This document shows, piece by piece, positions 42,589-49,917 of a stretch of DNA of 64,000 bases; within the stretch, counting starts at the first letter, position 1, and each line of letters opens with the position of its first letter. Position numbers and translations under genes: made by a program. The DNA is taken from the IMG/VR virus record IMGVR_UViG_3300037541_000696, positions 1 through 64,000 of that record. One strand, written 5' to 3'. This DNA is from a virus. A model generated the notes under the pieces. The model ran no database searches. It was not told where the DNA came from and saw only the letters and a list, made by a program, of their open reading frames with translations.

Positions 42589-42876
42589 ATGATCGACTCC
42601 CAACCCACAGCAGACACTACCGACGATCGCGTATCTGACGCGCTGGCTCAATTGGAGGAAGCAGGATTTTCCATTGGCGAATATCATCGCCTCGCGCAAA
42701 CAATTCTGCGAATGCTTGCCACCAGTCATGAAGACATGATTGATGAAGACACTTCAACAGAAGAAGCGTGCGCCTTGACATTCCTGTCAACAATTTATGC
42801 AAATGCTGAGCAATTGCTTAGTGTTGGCGAGGAAGACGATGACGGCATGAATGAAGACGAAGATGATATTGAATGA
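42589..42876 (+). CDS. Acidic hypothetical protein, 95 aa
   Basis: Helical (DRVSDALAQLEEAGFSIGEY; LTFLSTIYANAEQLLSVGEE) with a very acidic end (EDDDGMNEDEDDIE). It is a lone plus-strand gene among minus-strand ones, followed by a plus-strand terminator. Unknown. Confidence 0.6.
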   Translation: MIDSQPTADTTDDRVSDALAQLEEAGFSIGEYHRLAQTILRMLATSHEDMIDEDTSTEEACALTFLSTIYANAEQLLSVGEEDDDGMNEDEDDIE

Positions 42877-42903
42877 CGCTTGCAAGTTTTAAGATGCCTT
42901 TTC

Positions 42904-42930
42904 AAAGCTGAGGTTACTCAGCTTTTTTTA
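42904..42930 (+). terminator. Rho-independent terminator
   Basis: AAAGCTGAG (42904-42912) and CTCAGCTTT (42917-42925) with following T-run. It overlaps the end of the convergent minus-strand gene. Confidence 0.85.
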
Positions 42931-43286
42931 TCTAAGTATAGATAAAGCTCTTGAATAAGTGGCACTAACTCATTATCTGAGAGTTGCTCAACTGCATTAC
43001 TAACTTGCTGCAACAAAAATCGAGCTTGCGTCTTTAGTTTTTTTGTTTTTATACTATTTGCAATTTCTTGTTTTTCTTCTTCTGTTGGAATCCATGTTCT
43101 TGGGTAGATCCATTCACTGCTTCTTCCTCTTGCATCACCACTGGATTTATTAAATACAGTTTTTCCAGCAGTAAAAGTTGTCTTTGTTACTTTTATGACC
43201 TTAAGTAAAGACATTTTGTCATAACCATGGTCGGTACAAGCAACAATATCACCAATTTTAAGATCTTCAAAATTCCTATTTTTCAT
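42918..43286 (-). CDS. Hypothetical 122-aa protein
   Basis: Beta-type N-terminus (FEDLKIGDIVACTDHGYDKM; LLKVIKVTKTTFTAGKTVF) and helical Glu/Lys-rich C-terminus. The first half looks like a small SH3-like or Tudor-like barrel, but this is only an impression. Its start overlaps the upstream stop. Confidence 0.6.
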   Translation of the reverse strand: MKNRNFEDLKIGDIVACTDHGYDKMSLLKVIKVTKTTFTAGKTVFNKSSGDARGRSSEWIYPRTWIPTEEEKQEIANSIKTKKLKTQARFLLQQVSNAVEQLSDNELVPLIQELYLYLDKKS

Positions 43287-43525
43287 TACTCAGCCTCGCA
43301 GACTTCAATTTCATTTTGCACACCACAAAAGGTGTTTCCTCTTGTGATCTGTGTGTGCGCTTCAAATTCATGAATTTCCACATTTACAGTATTGTCACAT
43401 CCTTTTGTATCTACTTTAATTCCCCATGATGCATCAAGAGCCAGTTGCTTAGCTTCTTCTTCGCTTTCTGCGTCTACTGTTACGCAGATAGACGCAGTGC
43501 AAGGGACGAACACGTTGAATTTCAT
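43286..43525 (-). CDS. Small beta-alpha protein, 79 aa
   Basis: MKFNVFVPCTASICVTVDAE then SEEEAKQLALDASWGI: a strand-strand-helix pattern common in small phage proteins. The start 43525 lies downstream of the repeated CCGGGAGCCTATCCC leader element. Unknown. Confidence 0.6.
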   Translation of the reverse strand: MKFNVFVPCTASICVTVDAESEEEAKQLALDASWGIKVDTKGCDNTVNVEIHEFEAHTQITRGNTFCGVQNEIEVCEAE

Positions 43526-43558
43526 GGTGGTGATTGAATAAATAAATGAACAGATGTT

Positions 43559-43842
43559 GGGATAGGCTCCCGGTAAGTTACAGATTGCTATCAGCACATT
43601 CTAGCAACCTAGTAGCCCTTGCGGCAGAGACAACGCCTGATTCAGGGCCATTCTCAAGAATGGCTAGTGCCAATCGTTGAGCTTGTAAATCACTTAGCGC
43701 TGAATGTTGCGCAATAAAGCTGCTAAGGCAAGAGACGGTTTCTGTTAATTCTTGACGGTCTTGCTGTTGATCAAACCAGTCGCGAGTGATTGTGTCGAGC
43801 ATAAAAGATGTTTTGATGTGATTGCCGGGATAGGCTCCCGGC
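43559..43842 (-). repeat. Repeated leader element CCGGGAGCCTATCCC
   Basis: The 15-bp element occurs at 43573-43559 and at 43841-43827, each upstream of a small minus-strand gene. The second copy lies in a 7-bp hairpin GCCGGGA-GCCTA-TCCCGGC (43842-43824). Confidence 0.65.
43578..43802 (-). CDS. Hypothetical 74-aa protein
   Basis: Helical (MLDTITRDWFDQQQDRQELT; DLQAQRLALAILENGPESG). A perfect 7-bp hairpin lies 21 nt upstream of the ATG. Unknown. Confidence 0.6.
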   Translation of the reverse strand: MLDTITRDWFDQQQDRQELTETVSCLSSFIAQHSALSDLQAQRLALAILENGPESGVVSAARATRLLECADSNL

Positions 43843-43856
43843 TGGCCATAAAGTCT

Positions 43857-44837
43857 TTAGTTCACTCCACAAAGTTGGAGGGCGCTTTCCCTGGCTCGAT
43901 CTACCACGCGGGATCCTTGGCCCCAGGTGGCGGACTGAAACCGCGTGGAAAGTGTGCCATCACGCAGGCTTGTCTCCACCTCTGTAACAGCATTGTAGCC
44001 GCCCCAAACGGTGCCTGACACGCCATCAATATGCGCACCATATCCGCCAACGTAGGCGTTACGAAGTTTCTCCCATTTCCGAGGGGAATCTTCAATTGTG
44101 CCGTGGCGAATGCCTTCAGGGGTTGTCACAGAAGGCATGTTGTAGAGATGACCAAGCCAGATCTTGTAACCTTCAAAATCCATAGGCGTTTCTGCCATGC
44201 GCTTGTACTCTTCAACGTGCTTTCCAAATGTTTGGCGGGCAACGTCTATATTTTTCAGAATTTCATCAATCTGCGCAATGCCGATTTTAGTATGATTGAT
44301 TGAAAATTGTTTACCTGTGCGGGCGCCATCTTTTTGGGCAAAACCTAGAGTATTCATACAGACAACACGAATGTCTGTATAAATACCTCCAAAACTTGTC
44401 ATGCCATCATGGCCAAGATAGCCGACAAAATTACGATGGATTTTATCACCTTCAACGATACTTGCATCAGTACCAAGAATCTTACCTGTAAATGCAACTT
44501 TGGCACCTTTCTTGAGCACAACAACCGTATCCATGATAATGTCATCACGAAGCATTTCTGCGAGTTGACATAAAATTTCGTTCTGGATCAATTCGTACTG
44601 CGGAGAAACGGTGCCAAGAACAACACCATTATCAGAGCGACAAACAGCAACGCGTTGATCAATTTGCTGATAGTCGTCTTCATTTTTGACAAACAGCGGG
44701 CGCTTTTCGACTTCAAACAATGCGCCAGCACGAGTGAAGGCCTCGCGAGCCGGCAACGTGCCTTCGATGACTTCGCCGAGGCTGTGCCAGGCACGTTTGC
44801 CGTTCATCATGATGCCAGAGTGAAAGTTGTGAGCCAT
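43857..44837 (-). CDS. DUF932 domain protein
   Basis: 326 residues. Typical family features: AWHSLGEVIEGTLPAREAF near residue 16, then RPLFVKNEDDYQ, VSPQYELIQNEILCQLAEML, YTDIRVVCMNTLGFA and a closing GTVWGGYNAVTEVE. DUF932 proteins are common on phages and plasmids. Their biochemical role is not settled. It has a full early promoter and leader hairpin and is long and well conserved in style. Confidence 0.85.
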   Translation of the reverse strand: MAHNFHSGIMMNGKRAWHSLGEVIEGTLPAREAFTRAGALFEVEKRPLFVKNEDDYQQIDQRVAVCRSDNGVVLGTVSPQYELIQNEILCQLAEMLRDDIIMDTVVVLKKGAKVAFTGKILGTDASIVEGDKIHRNFVGYLGHDGMTSFGGIYTDIRVVCMNTLGFAQKDGARTGKQFSINHTKIGIAQIDEILKNIDVARQTFGKHVEEYKRMAETPMDFEGYKIWLGHLYNMPSVTTPEGIRHGTIEDSPRKWEKLRNAYVGGYGAHIDGVSGTVWGGYNAVTEVETSLRDGTLSTRFQSATWGQGSRVVDRARESALQLCGVN

Positions 44838-44858
44838 GACAGTGGAAGCAGGGTTTAT

Positions 44859-44938
44859 GTCAGGCTTTGTCCGCCTGACTCCCTTATCCTATGCGCAGGA
44901 GGCTTTGAGGCGGATGGTGTTGTCACAATCTGTCGCAA
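44859..44938 (-). promoter_or_regulatory. Early-type promoter (-10 TAGGAT) with 7-bp leader hairpin
   Basis: Minus strand: TTGCGACAGA and TTGTGACAAC (44938-44919), 27 nt, TAGGAT (44891-44886), 6 nt, hairpin GTCAGGC/GCCTGAC (44879-44859), 21 nt before the ATG at 44837. Confidence 0.75.
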
Positions 44939-45120
44939 TTGCGCTGACGCTCCCTGGCGCCGAAGGCGCGGCGCCTGCGGCTGATGTCCTGGCGGCGCAA
45001 GAAATTGCGGTACCAGTGCTCCCGGCGCTGCTCCCGGCGCCAGGCCAGGGCCAGCATTCCAAGCAGCTGGGCCATGATTACCGAGCACATTCCAGCGGCA
45101 AACCAGTCGAGTGGGGTCAT
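44923..45120 (-). CDS. Small membrane protein, 65 aa
   Basis: MTPLDWFAAGMCSVIMAQLL gives one transmembrane helix, followed by a long Arg-rich tail. Its ATG overlaps the stop of the ASCH gene (ATGA), and its last codons lie inside the promoter repeats of the DUF932 gene. Unknown. Confidence 0.55.
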   Translation of the reverse strand: MTPLDWFAAGMCSVIMAQLLGMLALAWRREQRREHWYRNFLRRQDISRRRRAFGARERQRNCDRL

Positions 45121-45542
45121 GACACCTCAAGCAGCGCTTCCCTGGTCTCAGCCGGCAACCCCCCCACTGGCACATCAAAGAATCCCAGTTGACCGCGCCA
45201 TGGCGTAAACGGCAGTGGCCTTGGTTTTCTCAAGAGAAAACCATAGCTGCCTATGAACCACTCGCTGCAAGATGTAGTAACGCAATCGTAAATCTCAACG
45301 CTTCCAATTATTCCCCCGCGTTGGATGTTTTCGCGGGTGACACCGGCTTCCATGCCCTTGAGGCCTGCGCCAGCGCCTTGAGCAAGGTCCCATGCGTGGG
45401 TCCACTCCGTTGGGGTCATTGTTTTTGCCGCATGAATTAGAATTCGACCGCGCACCGTGGTGGGCCAATCGCGGTTTTCGACGTTCTTGCCACCGTAGAT
45501 GATCATCCACGCCCATGGTTGGCGGATGCTTAGGGCGAGCAT
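45117..45542 (-). CDS. ASCH domain protein
   Basis: 141 residues. The N-terminal motif MLALSIRQPWAWMIIYGGKN, then VENRDWPTTVRGRILIHAAK is the hallmark of ASCH domains, an RNA-binding PUA-related fold. A GIIGSVEIYDCV strand follows, and the C-terminus has FTPWRGQLGFFDV. Phage ASCH proteins are thought to bind RNA or modified bases. Their exact role is unknown. Its start overlaps the upstream gene by 13 bases. Confidence 0.88.
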   Translation of the reverse strand: MLALSIRQPWAWMIIYGGKNVENRDWPTTVRGRILIHAAKTMTPTEWTHAWDLAQGAGAGLKGMEAGVTRENIQRGGIIGSVEIYDCVTTSCSEWFIGSYGFLLRKPRPLPFTPWRGQLGFFDVPVGGLPAETREALLEVS

Positions 45543-46083
45543 GGTTGCCCCTCCAGCTCAGCCCTTTTCGTGGCGTCAGGAGAATGGTTGCCTGGCACTG
45601 GGAAATGATAATGCGGCAGAAAATACTTATCAGCGTGGTATGGCACGCGTAAGTGCCAGGAAGCTGGGACATCCCGCTCCCCGTCAGCACTCTCAAAGCA
45701 CCAGCATTCGCCATCCTCGTTGTAGAAAGGACTGCTCTTCAGGATTGACCTATTGCCCTTTCTGACTGGCTCAAGCGCAGGGCCAGCCTTCATCACGGCT
45801 TCCATGTGATCCCGCGCCAGCCCCCGCAGCATTTCCCGGCGCTCCTTCACGGCCAGAATCTGCTTGATATCTGTCGCCAGTTCCGCTGCCATGTGGTTCA
45901 CCATGCGCTCGGTCAGCTCACTGATGAAATTCAGCACCGCCTTTTCGGCGGCGGTCTTCACTTGCGTCTCAAAATCCGTCATGTGGTTCTCCGGGTTTTG
46001 TGGTGTGTGGTCTAACCCTGCAATGAAGGCGGCGAACCTGGTGCGGGTTGCGGACGCTTAGGGCGAGCATGGTTGCCCCTCCC
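45523..46083 (-). repeat. Duplicated ASCH start segment (about 32 bp, two copies)
   Basis: Copies at 45523-45554 and 46051-46082 differ at one base. Both contain the ATGCTCGCCCTAAGC start context on the minus strand. Only the first is followed by a full ASCH gene. Confidence 0.75.
45530..45982 (-). CDS. Hypothetical 150-aa protein
   Basis: Helical N-terminal half (TAAEKAVLNFISELTERMVN; VKERREMLRGLARDHM) and a His/Trp/Pro-rich C-terminal half (ECWCFESADGERDVPASWHL, YHADKYFLPHYHFPVPGNHS). The His/Cys richness suggests a metal site, unproven. It overlaps both neighbours by 13-14 bases. Confidence 0.6.
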   Translation of the reverse strand: MTDFETQVKTAAEKAVLNFISELTERMVNHMAAELATDIKQILAVKERREMLRGLARDHMEAVMKAGPALEPVRKGNRSILKSSPFYNEDGECWCFESADGERDVPASWHLRVPYHADKYFLPHYHFPVPGNHSPDATKRAELEGQPCSP

Positions 46084-46238
46084 ACCGCCGCCCACCACTC
46101 CCGGGAAGACTTAGCCTCCCAGCACTCCTGGCAGATGATGGCGCCATTGTCGTCGGGCCATTCCTCGGCTGGATCCGGGATGGTGTTGTTGCAGGTGTTG
46201 CAGGTGGTCAATGGCAAGCGGGTGGTAGTGTTACTCAT
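45969..46238 (-). CDS. Zinc-ribbon protein with an ASCH-like N-terminal remnant at its end
   Basis: 89 residues. CNTCNNTIPDPAEEWPDDNG, then IICQECW, gives two CxxC knuckles for one zinc. From residue 56 the frame runs into MLALSVRNPHQVRRL, which copies the first residues of the ASCH protein 0.5 kb away. The underlying DNA is repeated too. The original C-terminus was probably replaced by this duplicated segment. Confidence 0.65.
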   Translation of the reverse strand: MSNTTTRLPLTTCNTCNNTIPDPAEEWPDDNGAIICQECWEAKSSREWWAAVGGATMLALSVRNPHQVRRLHCRVRPHTTKPGEPHDGF

Positions 46239-46301
46239 GAGCGGTAGGTGGTGGAGCGAAGGTAATGCGAGAAGGCCCCCGGCGAAGCGTAAATGATTAT
46301 A

Positions 46302-46697
46302 CTAGATTCTTTGCCAGCACCTTTGAGTGAAAGCATTGGCCTGCTCAAATTGATGGTCCAGCGCTCGACCCACCGTGCCATGATATAGCAACAAGACCCA
46401 CTCATATCCAATTTTTTCTATTTCTTCCTTCGATAAAATTACTCCTTCGGGAGTTCTGTCTTTCAGCTTAAAACAGAGAAGGCGGTCTCCCGGCTTAGGG
46501 ATCACTTGAATGCGGGAGACGGGAATCGTTCTTCCCAAAAGCCCGCCCATAAGGGCCGCTGTAGAATGATGACCAACAGCAGACTCCCACTCGAACTCTT
46601 GAAGATTGAGCTTTGCCGATTCCAAGTGGATAGCAATCGCTTCCCAGATGCCGTCACATCCTGAAGGGATAACGGTTGTATTCATTACGTAAAGCAT
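46302..46697 (-). CDS. Predicted AcrIII-1 ring nuclease (DUF1874), anti-CRISPR candidate
   Basis: 131 residues, the usual family length. The start MLYVMNTTVIPSG matches the N-terminal strand of DUF1874. The core is AVGHHSTAALMGGLLG, then VSRIQVIPKPGDRLLCFKLK and RTPEGVILSKEEI. His43 falls where the catalytic His47 of SIRV1 gp29 lies, and Arg81 near its Arg85. AcrIII-1 enzymes cleave cyclic tetra-adenylate and so switch off type III CRISPR effectors. Activity of this member is inferred from these residues, not shown. Confidence 0.82.
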   Translation of the reverse strand: MLYVMNTTVIPSGCDGIWEAIAIHLESAKLNLQEFEWESAVGHHSTAALMGGLLGRTIPVSRIQVIPKPGDRLLCFKLKDRTPEGVILSKEEIEKIGYEWVLLLYHGTVGRALDHQFEQANAFTQRCWQRI

Positions 46698-46740
46698 GGC
46701 GAAAATGGTTAATGAGTGTGGTTAAGAGTTGGAGATTAAA

Positions 46741-46914
46741 TTAGCGCCGGTTTCGGTTGTATTCAGGATAAGTGCCTTTGCGCTTTTCTTTCTCTGCAAC
46801 GCGTTGATCTTGGGTAAGGTAAAGACCCAAGCTAATCACAAAGTATAACCAATAGACCACGGCAAAAATAGCCAGTGCGCCTACAACTGCAAGAAAATTA
46901 AGCAAAATGGTCAT
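46741..46914 (-). CDS. Small membrane protein, 57 aa
   Basis: MTILLNFLAVVGALAIFAVV continues into a second hydrophobic stretch (WLYFVISLGLYL), then a charged tail ending YPEYNRNRR. It lies between two minus-strand genes with about 43-nt gaps on each side. Unknown. Confidence 0.6.
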   Translation of the reverse strand: MTILLNFLAVVGALAIFAVVYWLYFVISLGLYLTQDQRVAEKEKRKGTYPEYNRNRR

Positions 46915-46956
46915 GGGTCTGTGGCGAGGTGTGGATGATGGGATGTGGTGCGCTAC

Positions 46957-47184
46957 TCAGGCAACAAGGGTGTAGTTGTCAATGTCTTCAATGGGCACAA
47001 CGCGCCATTCCTCTCCGGGATTGGTGCCGATGCCACATTCACGCAACTCTCGCGCTACGACCTCAGCATCCTCAACCGTGGGCCATTCGTTAACGGCAAC
47101 TCGATAGACAATGGCATCAGCGTTAACGCCATTACCAAGGGGGTCGGTCCAACCGTCATGAGTGAAAAGTAGCAGGGCGAACAT
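46957..47184 (-). CDS. Hypothetical 75-aa protein
   Basis: Starts MFALLLFTHDGWTDPLGNGV at 47184. The middle (NEWPTVEDAEVVARELRECG) looks like a helix, and the end (EEWRVVPIEDID) like a strand. The longer frame to 47325 would run through the leader hairpins, so it is rejected. First gene of the operon that contains the AcrIII-1-like gene. Confidence 0.6.
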   Translation of the reverse strand: MFALLLFTHDGWTDPLGNGVNADAIVYRVAVNEWPTVEDAEVVARELRECGIGTNPGEEWRVVPIEDIDNYTLVA

Positions 47185-47266
47185 GATCAAAACGCAAGGG
47201 AAAATGGTGTGCAGAGATTGCCGACTGCTTGGCAGGCTCCCTGCGGGCCAGGGGCTGAGCCCCGGA

Positions 47267-47346
47267 GGAGGCCCGTTGGCCTCCCGATGGACACACCATA
47301 CCCACCGCACACCCCAACCACTCACTTCTGTTGTAAACCGTCACAA
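47267..47346 (-). promoter_or_regulatory. Early-type promoter (-10 TATGGT) with AACG-loop hairpin
   Basis: Minus strand: TTGTGACGGT and TTACAACAGA (47346-47327), 26 nt, TATGGT (47300-47295), then hairpin GGAGGCC-AACG-GGCCTCC (47284-47267). The leader to the ATG at 47184 is longer than usual (82 nt after the hairpin) and has further hairpin potential. Confidence 0.7.
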
Positions 47347-47400
47347 ACCTCGATAACCGTATCACTGTGCTACACTTCCGCAAAGATCACATCATAGTTT

Positions 47401-47580
47401 ATGGATGAAAAGTTTTTGCGTGAATTTAAGAAGGTTTCGCGCAATCTTTATGGCGCCGCTTGGCGTGTTGCAAATGGGACGCATATTACAAGAAAAGAAA
47501 TAGATGAAGACATGGCTGGGCTTAGAGCAGCAGTGACCGCGTACGGTAATCTGGTGCATTCTGAAGCTAAGCCTCAATAG
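47401..47580 (+). CDS. Hypothetical 59-aa protein
   Basis: MDEKFLREFKKVSRNLYGAA then ITRKEIDEDMAGLRAAVTAY, fully helical. It is a plus-strand gene between the divergent early promoter and the thyX leader. Unknown. Confidence 0.6.
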   Translation: MDEKFLREFKKVSRNLYGAAWRVANGTHITRKEIDEDMAGLRAAVTAYGNLVHSEAKPQ

Positions 47581-47586
47581 GCGTGA

Positions 47587-47592
47587 TATAAT
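47587..47592 (+). promoter_or_regulatory. TATAAT -10 box for thyX
   Basis: Perfect consensus, 6 nt before the first paired base of the structured leader. The upstream repeats of the early class were not recognised here. Confidence 0.55.
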
Positions 47593-47598
47593 GAAGTG

Positions 47599-47702
47599 GT
47601 GGGACGGAGTGCGAATCCCCGACGGTCGCCCTAGGCCGGCGAATGAGAGGTTCGACTCCTCGCGGTCCACTGCGGGTCGCACGACTGGCGCTTTCGTCCC
47701 AC
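47599..47702 (+). ncRNA. Structured 5' leader of thyX (candidate cis-regulatory RNA)
   Basis: An 11-bp closing helix joins 47599-47609 to 47692-47702 (GTGGGAC with GTCCCAC plus four more pairs, two G-T). Inside are a TCGCC/GGCGA hairpin (47622-47641), a GAGG/CCTC hairpin with a tRNA-T-loop-like TTCGACT loop, and further pairing potential. It ends 19 nt before the ATG. It is not a standard tRNA and not recognised as a known riboswitch. Confidence 0.5.
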
Positions 47703-47721
47703 AAACATTATCACTTCCAGT

Positions 47722-49440
47722 ATGGATCCACTTTTTCGCGTTGAAGTCATCGCGCAAACGCCTAATCCTCAGCAATGCATGTACGCTGCAATGCATCAGG
47801 ATTACAGTGAAGGTTTTGTGTATGATGAGCGTGATAAATGGCCGGATGAAACTAAAGCTGGGGAGATCTGTGTAAATAGACTATTGAAAGGAGAACGTGG
47901 GCACTATGGGTGCTATTCAAGTGATACTGAAGTTTTAACTTCTGAGGGTTGGCTCGATTGGCCTAGTGTTACCGCGTCATCTATGCTTGCAGCAGTCGAT
48001 ATTCATACTAATCTAATTTCATTTGAAAAACCTACAGCGCTTCAAAAAGTACAACTTAATGCGGGCGACAAGCTTTATAGTCTTGTTAGTCAAAAGCTAG
48101 ATATATTAGTAACACTTGATCACCGTATGGTAATAACTACAAAAAAACAAGGAAACAATTGGACTGAGCCGTTTTTTGCTTCCGCCAGTGAGGTGGCGGG
48201 CAGGGCTGTTCGCTATAGGCTTGCTGGTAAACTAAAAACACGACATGTTCCTTCGCATTGCCCAAGCGGAGTTGACTTGGTTTCATTGTTTAAGCTTGCA
48301 GGGTTTTTCTATGGTGACGGATGCAGGTCTAACAATATAAATCCAGGATGTCTTCGCTTTCGCCTCAGAAGGGCGAGAAAAATAGCTTATCTCAAAAGTC
48401 TAGGCTTTCATATTGATCAAATGCAGTCTGATAGATTCACGTTAAGAGAAAAAGAAGTGTCTCAATGGGTGCATAAATACTTTACTCATGAAAACGGTAA
48501 GGCGATACCTTCATTTATCATGCATTTACCTAGCGGTCTTTTTGATGCTTTTGCAGATGGATTAAAAAACAGCGATGGGACACTATCAAATGATACATGG
48601 TGTTTTGATTCAAAAGAAAAAAAATCTCTTGATATTTTGCAAGCCGCTTTTCATCTTAATGATAAGCTTGCGTCTTTTTCTTTAAATAATCCAAACGAAG
48701 GAGTTGGGCATGAAAATCATGCTCCTTGCTGGAGGATATATATTTCATCACGCGAGCCATACGCCAGAAGCGAAGTTAATCAAAAAGGAAGAACCCGTGG
48801 ATCAGAGCAGTTAATAAATTATCAAGGGTATGTTTACTGTGCAACTATTTCCACAGGCGCTTTACTCGTAAGGCGAAACAATAAGCCATTTATTTCTGGA
48901 AACTGTTTAGAACATCCACAAATTATCCTTAACTGCGGACACTTTCCGCACTCCGTGATGCAACAAGCTCGGACACACAGAGTAGGCGTGAGTATGGATT
49001 GTCAGTCAATGCGCTATACCGGTGATCGCATTTGCAAAGCCGCCAACGGTGAATTGCCTCTTGAAGAAGTATTCTACTTGCGTCCATTAGGTCATTATAC
49101 CGACCGTCAAGGCAAAAAATATGAATACACCAGTAATCATCGCGCAAAAGATCTTTGGCTTTGCAAATTTGCCGCTGAACGCTATCGCGATCTTCTGTCG
49201 CAAGGTTTTGCTGAAGAACACGCACGCGGAATCCTTCCTTTTGATTATAGGCAACATTTTGTAGTCAGCTTTAACGCAAGGTCATTTATGCACTTCCTAG
49301 ACCTACGCGCAAAGCTTGATGCTCAGCTAGAGATCCGTCAGCTATGTGACTTAATGTGGCCGCACTTTAAGGCTTGGGTGCCGCAGATTGCGGAATGGTA
49401 TGAACAGGCCAGGCTGCATAAGGCACGGTTGGCGCCATAG
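47722..49440 (+). CDS. thyX: Flavin-dependent thymidylate synthase with intein
   Basis: 572 codons. The mature enzyme is residues 1-63 plus 395-572 (241 aa). ThyX makes dTMP from dUMP using methylene-tetrahydrofolate and FAD. Its signature is split as GERGHYG before the intein and, after it, QQARTHRVGVSMDCQSMRYT. The intein interrupts the conserved GH..(L)EH substrate-binding segment, a site where a precise splice is essential. It is upstream of no other metabolic gene, but Tmk and NrdJ occur later, giving a dTTP pathway. Confidence 0.9.
   Translation: MDPLFRVEVIAQTPNPQQCMYAAMHQDYSEGFVYDERDKWPDETKAGEICVNRLLKGERGHYGCYSSDTEVLTSEGWLDWPSVTASSMLAAVDIHTNLISFEKPTALQKVQLNAGDKLYSLVSQKLDILVTLDHRMVITTKKQGNNWTEPFFASASEVAGRAVRYRLAGKLKTRHVPSHCPSGVDLVSLFKLAGFFYGDGCRSNNINPGCLRFRLRRARKIAYLKSLGFHIDQMQSDRFTLREKEVSQWVHKYFTHENGKAIPSFIMHLPSGLFDAFADGLKNSDGTLSNDTWCFDSKEKKSLDILQAAFHLNDKLASFSLNNPNEGVGHENHAPCWRIYISSREPYARSEVNQKGRTRGSEQLINYQGYVYCATISTGALLVRRNNKPFISGNCLEHPQIILNCGHFPHSVMQQARTHRVGVSMDCQSMRYTGDRICKAANGELPLEEVFYLRPLGHYTDRQGKKYEYTSNHRAKDLWLCKFAAERYRDLLSQGFAEEHARGILPFDYRQHFVVSFNARSFMHFLDLRAKLDAQLEIRQLCDLMWPHFKAWVPQIAEWYEQARLHKARLAP
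47911..48903 (+). other. Intein with LAGLIDADG homing endonuclease (331 aa)
   Basis: Begins at Cys64 (CYSSDTEVLTSEGW, block A). Block B contains TLDH. The two LAGLIDADG-type motifs are LFKLAGFFYGDG and LFDAFADGLKNSDG. Block F is VYCATISTGALLVRRNNKPF and the end is FISGN, followed by Cys+1. The penultimate residue is Gly, not the usual His. Both endonuclease acidic residues are present. Confidence 0.9.
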
Positions 49441-49443
49441 GAA

Positions 49444-49495
49444 TTGTTTCGTTATGTAACCAATCAGCGGAATAACTGCCTAACCAAGCTACGCT
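49444..49495 (+). promoter_or_regulatory. Early-type promoter (weaker; -10 TACGCT)
   Basis: TTGTTTCGTT and ATGTAACCAA (49444-49463), exactly 26 nt, then TACGCT (49490-49495). The repeats are degenerate but the spacing fits. It is placed upstream of the gene at 49541. Confidence 0.4.
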
Positions 49496-49540
49496 TTGCA
49501 ATAGAAGGCGACACTTTTCAACCGCTTTCAAAATACAACA

Positions 49541-49915
49541 ATGAATTACAATTTCACCATCAGCGACGTCATGAATTTTGCTGAGTCTAAATCTAGTATT
49601 TTAGGCTGGAAAGCGTTTGGATGGGAAAAAGTTGGTGATGATTCAATCGTCACAGGATCAGTTCCAACCGGCACCTATCGCTCAGGGCCACGCAAAGGTA
49701 GGCCAAAATTTGCCGGCCCGGAATCCAAGGTCATAGTTACAAGAGCTGAGCTTGAAGCCCATGCAGCCGCCCACGAATCAAACACTGGCAAGTGCTGGGA
49801 TTGCAAAGGATCGGGCCAGACGATTGCTGGATGGAGCAAAGACAATGGCACTCGATATGAGACGTGTTCACGATGCAAGGGAACAGGCATCGTTTCAATA
49901 TCAGACGCAAGTTAA
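49541..49915 (+). CDS. Zinc-binding protein with two CxxCxGxG motifs
   Basis: 124 residues. The C-terminus has CWDCKGSGQT and CSRCKGTG, the DnaJ-type zinc knuckle pair. The N-terminal 90 residues have no recognised fold (GTYRSGPRKGRPKFAGPESK). It is a single-gene unit between an early-type promoter and a strong terminator. A nucleic-acid or chaperone-related role is possible. Confidence 0.7.
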   Translation: MNYNFTISDVMNFAESKSSILGWKAFGWEKVGDDSIVTGSVPTGTYRSGPRKGRPKFAGPESKVIVTRAELEAHAAAHESNTGKCWDCKGSGQTIAGWSKDNGTRYETCSRCKGTGIVSISDAS

Positions 49916-49917
49916 AT

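Noticed and set aside
47600-47672. A tRNA-like reading of the thyX leader (GGTTCGACTCC T-loop, GGTCCACT end)
   Set aside because: The acceptor pairing has a mismatch, the D-arm lacks the usual GG/AG pattern and the anticodon stem is poor. The longer 104-nt fold explains the region better.
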